64,000 nucleotides of DNA. Origin: Actinobacteria bacterium HGW-Actinobacteria-1. Lineage in GTDB: Bacteria; Actinomycetota; Coriobacteriia; Anaerosomatales; Anaerosomataceae. The translations under genes were made by a program, and so were the position numbers. The stretch is from contig PHFB01000002.1 of assembly GCA_002841355.1 (NCBI GenBank), forward strand, positions 414,723-478,722, in the 5' to 3' direction. Below are positions 61,739-64,000 of this stretch, in pieces. The notes below the pieces were generated by a model that worked only from the letters and a program-made list of their open reading frames with translations, was not told where the DNA came from and ran no database searches. Within the stretch, counting starts at the first letter, position 1, and each line of letters begins with the position of its first letter.

Positions 61739-62077
61739 GTGAAGAAGATAGAAGCAGTGATCCGTCCCGAGAAGCTCGATGACGTGAAGGCCGCGCTCGA
61801 AGCCGCGGGATATCCCGGACTCATGCTGAGCCGGATCGAGGGTCATGGCCAGCAGAAGGGTGTGGAACAGCAGTTCCGCGGCCGTGCCTACAAGGTCGAG
61901 CTGTTGCCGAAGTACAAGATCGAGGTCGTGTGCGACGACGAGCGCTGCGATGCGCTTATCGACGCGATCGTCTCGGCTGGTCGGACGGGTGCCATCGGTG
62001 ACGGCAAGATCTTCGTCAGCGATATCGCGAACGTCATCAGGATTCGTACCGGCGAGAGCGGAGTCGGCGCGGTTTAG
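61739..62077 (+). CDS. glnK: P-II nitrogen regulator GlnK-like 1
   Basis: This 112-residue protein starts at GTG 61739 behind GAGGAGG, which gives the standard P-II length. Tyr51 lies in the T-loop (FRGRAYKVELLPK), as for uridylylated or adenylylated P-II proteins, and GDGKIFV is the nucleotide-binding segment. It blocks AmtB under nitrogen excess and signals nitrogen status. Confidence 0.93.
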   Translation: MKKIEAVIRPEKLDDVKAALEAAGYPGLMLSRIEGHGQQKGVEQQFRGRAYKVELLPKYKIEVVCDDERCDALIDAIVSAGRTGAIGDGKIFVSDIANVIRIRTGESGVGAV

Positions 62078-62091
62078 TCGGCACCACGACC

Positions 62092-62442
62092 ATGAAGCGA
62101 ATCGAAGCCATCATTCGACAGCAACGGGTCTGGGCGGCAAAGGAGGCGCTTGCGTTCCTCGGCTACACCGATGTCACGGAGGCAGAGGTGCGCGGACATG
62201 GGATTCAGGGTGGCGTGACACAGCAGTGGAGAGGTACGGACTACACGGTCGATCTACTGCCAAAGAGCGCGATTACTGTGGTCGTCAATGACGACGACCT
62301 GGACGACTGCGTTGATGTCATCGTGCGAGCCGCACGTACGGGTCTGATCGGTGATGGCAAGATTCTCGTCACCCCGGTGGAATCCGTGGTGCGGATTCGC
62401 ACCGGGAAGCATGACCCTCAGGTGCGCAACGGCGCGCACTGA
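62092..62442 (+). CDS. glnB: P-II nitrogen regulator 2
   Basis: This 116-residue second P-II protein has Tyr51 in the T-loop (WRGTDYTVDLLPK) and GDGKILV. It begins 15 bases after the first. The two differ mainly at residues 10-30. Two P-II genes behind one amtB suggests separate control of transport and metabolism. Confidence 0.92.
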   Translation: MKRIEAIIRQQRVWAAKEALAFLGYTDVTEAEVRGHGIQGGVTQQWRGTDYTVDLLPKSAITVVVNDDDLDDCVDVIVRAARTGLIGDGKILVTPVESVVRIRTGKHDPQVRNGAH

Positions 62443-62459
62443 CAGCACGATGAGCGATC

Positions 62460-62491
62460 GCAGGAGCCGTCCCGGGTGGGGCGGCTCCTGC
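62460..62491 (+). terminator. terminator after amtB-P-II operon
   Basis: GCAGGAGCCG (62460-62469) and CGGCTCCTGC (62482-62491) form a perfect 10-bp stem. No T-run follows. Confidence 0.75.
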
Positions 62492-62564
62492 GCGACTTCG
62501 CCACAGTCGCCGATTGAAACTACAATCATTCGGTACAGCACACCTGGCGACTGTGAGGGGCACC

Positions 62565-63758
62565 ATGCACCAGCCGAGCGTTGCGATCATCGGTGGCGGC
62601 GCAGCCGGACTCTCGGCTGCGATCGCCGCGGCACGTCTCGGCGCGAGCGTCACGGTGCTTGAGGCGGCGCCGCGGGTCGGCAAGAAGATCCTCGTGACTG
62701 GCAACGGGCGCTGCAACCTCACGAACACGGCGGTCGCGCCTGCGGCGTACAACCAGCTGGCGTTCGTGGAGCCGGTGCTTGCCGAGTACGACGCCGATGC
62801 GATCCGCGACTTCTTCGGCGAGCTCGGGCTGCTCACGTACGCCGACGACGAGGGTCGCGTGTACCCGGTCAGCAACGCCGCGAACTCCGTCCTCGACGTC
62901 CTGCGGCTTGAGTGCGCGCACCTCGGCGTGACCGAGCGGTGCGGCTTCGAGGTCATGGGGGTCTCGGCGGCGGATGGCGGCTTCCAGGTCGCGTCACGGG
63001 ACGACGAGACGGTCTCGGCGGACGCGGTGGTCGTCACGACCGGCGGCGGGGAGGACTCGCTTCTCTCGGCGCTGGGGCATGGCAGCATCGAGCCGGTGCC
63101 GGTGCTCGGGCCGCTCACGACCGAGCTCCCGCCCATCCGCGGCCTCTCGGGCGTGCGCGTGCGCTGCGCGGCGTCGCTGCTCGACGACGCTGGCGAGCCG
63201 GTGGCCACCGAGCGCGGCGAGCTGCTCTTCCGCGACTACGGCGTGAGCGGCATCATGATCTTCGACCTTTCGCGCGCGCTCGAGCGCGGCCGCACGCTCT
63301 CCATCGACTTCTTCCCGGACATCGCGCCGGTCGCCTTCGCAGCGCTCATGGCCGAGCGAGCCGCCGAGCTCTCCTGGCGCAGGGCCGAGACGTTCTTCGA
63401 CGGCATGCTGCAGAGCCGGATCGCCATCGCCGTGCTGCGAGCCGCCGGCATCGACGCGAAGACGCCCGTCGCCGAGCTGCCCTGCGATAGCCTCGCCTCG
63501 CTCCTCAAGGACTTCCGCCTCGCGGTCACCGGCCGAGGCGACGCCAGCCAGGCGCAGGTCACGCGCGGCGGCGCGCCCGTGGGCGAGTTCGACCCGCACA
63601 CGCTCGCCTCGCGCGTCGCGCCCGGCGTCTTCGTGGCGGGCGAGGTGCTCGACGTCGACGGCCGCTGCGGCGGCTTCAACCTGCACTGGGCATGGGCGTC
63701 CGGCATCGTCGCCGGGCAGAGCGCCGTTCACTTCGCCACGCGCGGAGACCTCGCATGA
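62565..63758 (+). CDS. HI0933-family NAD(P)/FAD-dependent oxidoreductase
   Basis: This 397-residue protein has the FAD-binding GGGAAGLSAA near the N-terminus, VGKKILVTGNGRCNLTN typical of the HI0933/YhiN family, and the C-terminal GEVLDVDGRCGGFNLHWAW. ATG 62565 has a GAGG site. Family members are flavoproteins of uncertain substrate. It overlaps the next gene by four bases (ATGA). Confidence 0.9.
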   Translation: MHQPSVAIIGGGAAGLSAAIAAARLGASVTVLEAAPRVGKKILVTGNGRCNLTNTAVAPAAYNQLAFVEPVLAEYDADAIRDFFGELGLLTYADDEGRVYPVSNAANSVLDVLRLECAHLGVTERCGFEVMGVSAADGGFQVASRDDETVSADAVVVTTGGGEDSLLSALGHGSIEPVPVLGPLTTELPPIRGLSGVRVRCAASLLDDAGEPVATERGELLFRDYGVSGIMIFDLSRALERGRTLSIDFFPDIAPVAFAALMAERAAELSWRRAETFFDGMLQSRIAIAVLRAAGIDAKTPVAELPCDSLASLLKDFRLAVTGRGDASQAQVTRGGAPVGEFDPHTLASRVAPGVFVAGEVLDVDGRCGGFNLHWAWASGIVAGQSAVHFATRGDLA

Positions 63759-64000
63759 TCGAGATCCGCAACCTCGCGTTGCCGCTCTCGGCCGGGCTGC
63801 CCACCGGTGACGCGCAGATGCGCGCCGCCGCCGCCCGACGCCTCGGCATCGCCGAGGAGCGCATCGCCGCGTTGCGGCTCCTCAAGCGCTCGGTGGACGC
63901 GCGCCGCAAGGAGAACGTGCACTTCGTGGCGACACTCGGCGTGACGCTCGACGCAGCCAGCGAGAGCGAGGCGGCCGTCGTGGCGCGTCTCGGCGATGCG
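63755..64000 (+). CDS. FAD-dependent dehydrogenase-like protein, 5' part (runs off the window)
   Basis: Only the first 82 residues are visible. They include LGIAEERIAALRLLKRSVDARRK, a pattern found at the N-terminus of COG2509-type FAD-dependent dehydrogenases. It overlaps the preceding flavoprotein. The function cannot be judged from this part. Confidence 0.75.
   Translation, partial: MIEIRNLALPLSAGLPTGDAQMRAAAARRLGIAEERIAALRLLKRSVDARRKENVHFVATLGVTLDAASESEAAVVARLGDA

Noticed and set aside
60385..61824. 479-codon minus-strand open frame
   Set aside because: Antisense to amtB, composition of a shadow frame, no motif.

Overview
The window is high-GC DNA with Gram-positive conjugation genes, DegV and PlsC lipid genes and tandem P-II genes. 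This suggests an actinobacterial host, perhaps an anaerobic Coriobacteriia-like lineage; the lineage is inferred and no rRNA is present. Most of it is accessory DNA: defence systems, remnants of conjugative elements, metal resistance and toxin-antitoxin-like genes. Core metabolism resumes at about 57.8 kb.

Layout. 1-4.7 kb: a complete QatABCD anti-phage operon, with qatA running off the left edge. 4.8-12.2 kb (minus): a type IV secretion operon of eight genes (VirD4, pilin, VirB6-like, PrgI-like, VirB4, NlpC/P60 and two others) with no relaxase or integrase in view. 12.3-15.0 kb: a TrlF-like PHP-ATPase gene with a small overlapping partner. 15.1-28.0 kb: HAD phosphatase, MacB-like ABC transporter, and two paralogous TetR-patatin-DegV cassettes facing away from each other around IS256 and SDR scars. 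The second cassette continues into a radical SAM gene, a PadR gene and a chimeric TIR/GNAT ORF.

28.1-49.1 kb lies between two copies of an attachment-site-like repeat carrying a tRNA 3' end. It is a metal and envelope island. It holds two paralogous sets of a small CxHxCC membrane protein followed by a secreted HMA-like plus cupredoxin protein, an NlpC/P60 hydrolase, a CcmF-like haem lyase, a CDF exporter, an ECF sigma factor fused to a membrane-anchored tail, a CadC repressor divergent from a CadA-type ATPase, LarE, a copper chaperone, a DUF305 protein and a CopB-type ATPase. The CadA-type gene has an in-frame TGA exactly at the first cysteine of its CxxC motif. A hairpin with bacterial SECIS geometry follows it, so it is a candidate selenoprotein; a nonsense mutation is the alternative.

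49.1-57.8 kb holds two further repeat-bounded segments. The first carries a Fic gene. The second carries a SEC-C/nuclease gene, an integrase remnant, an XRE-ImmA regulator pair divergent from a ubiquitin-like conjugation operon, and mobile mystery proteins A and B under three operators spaced 33 bp apart. 57.8-64 kb is core-like: ADP-forming acyl-CoA synthetase, AmtB, two P-II proteins and two flavoproteins.
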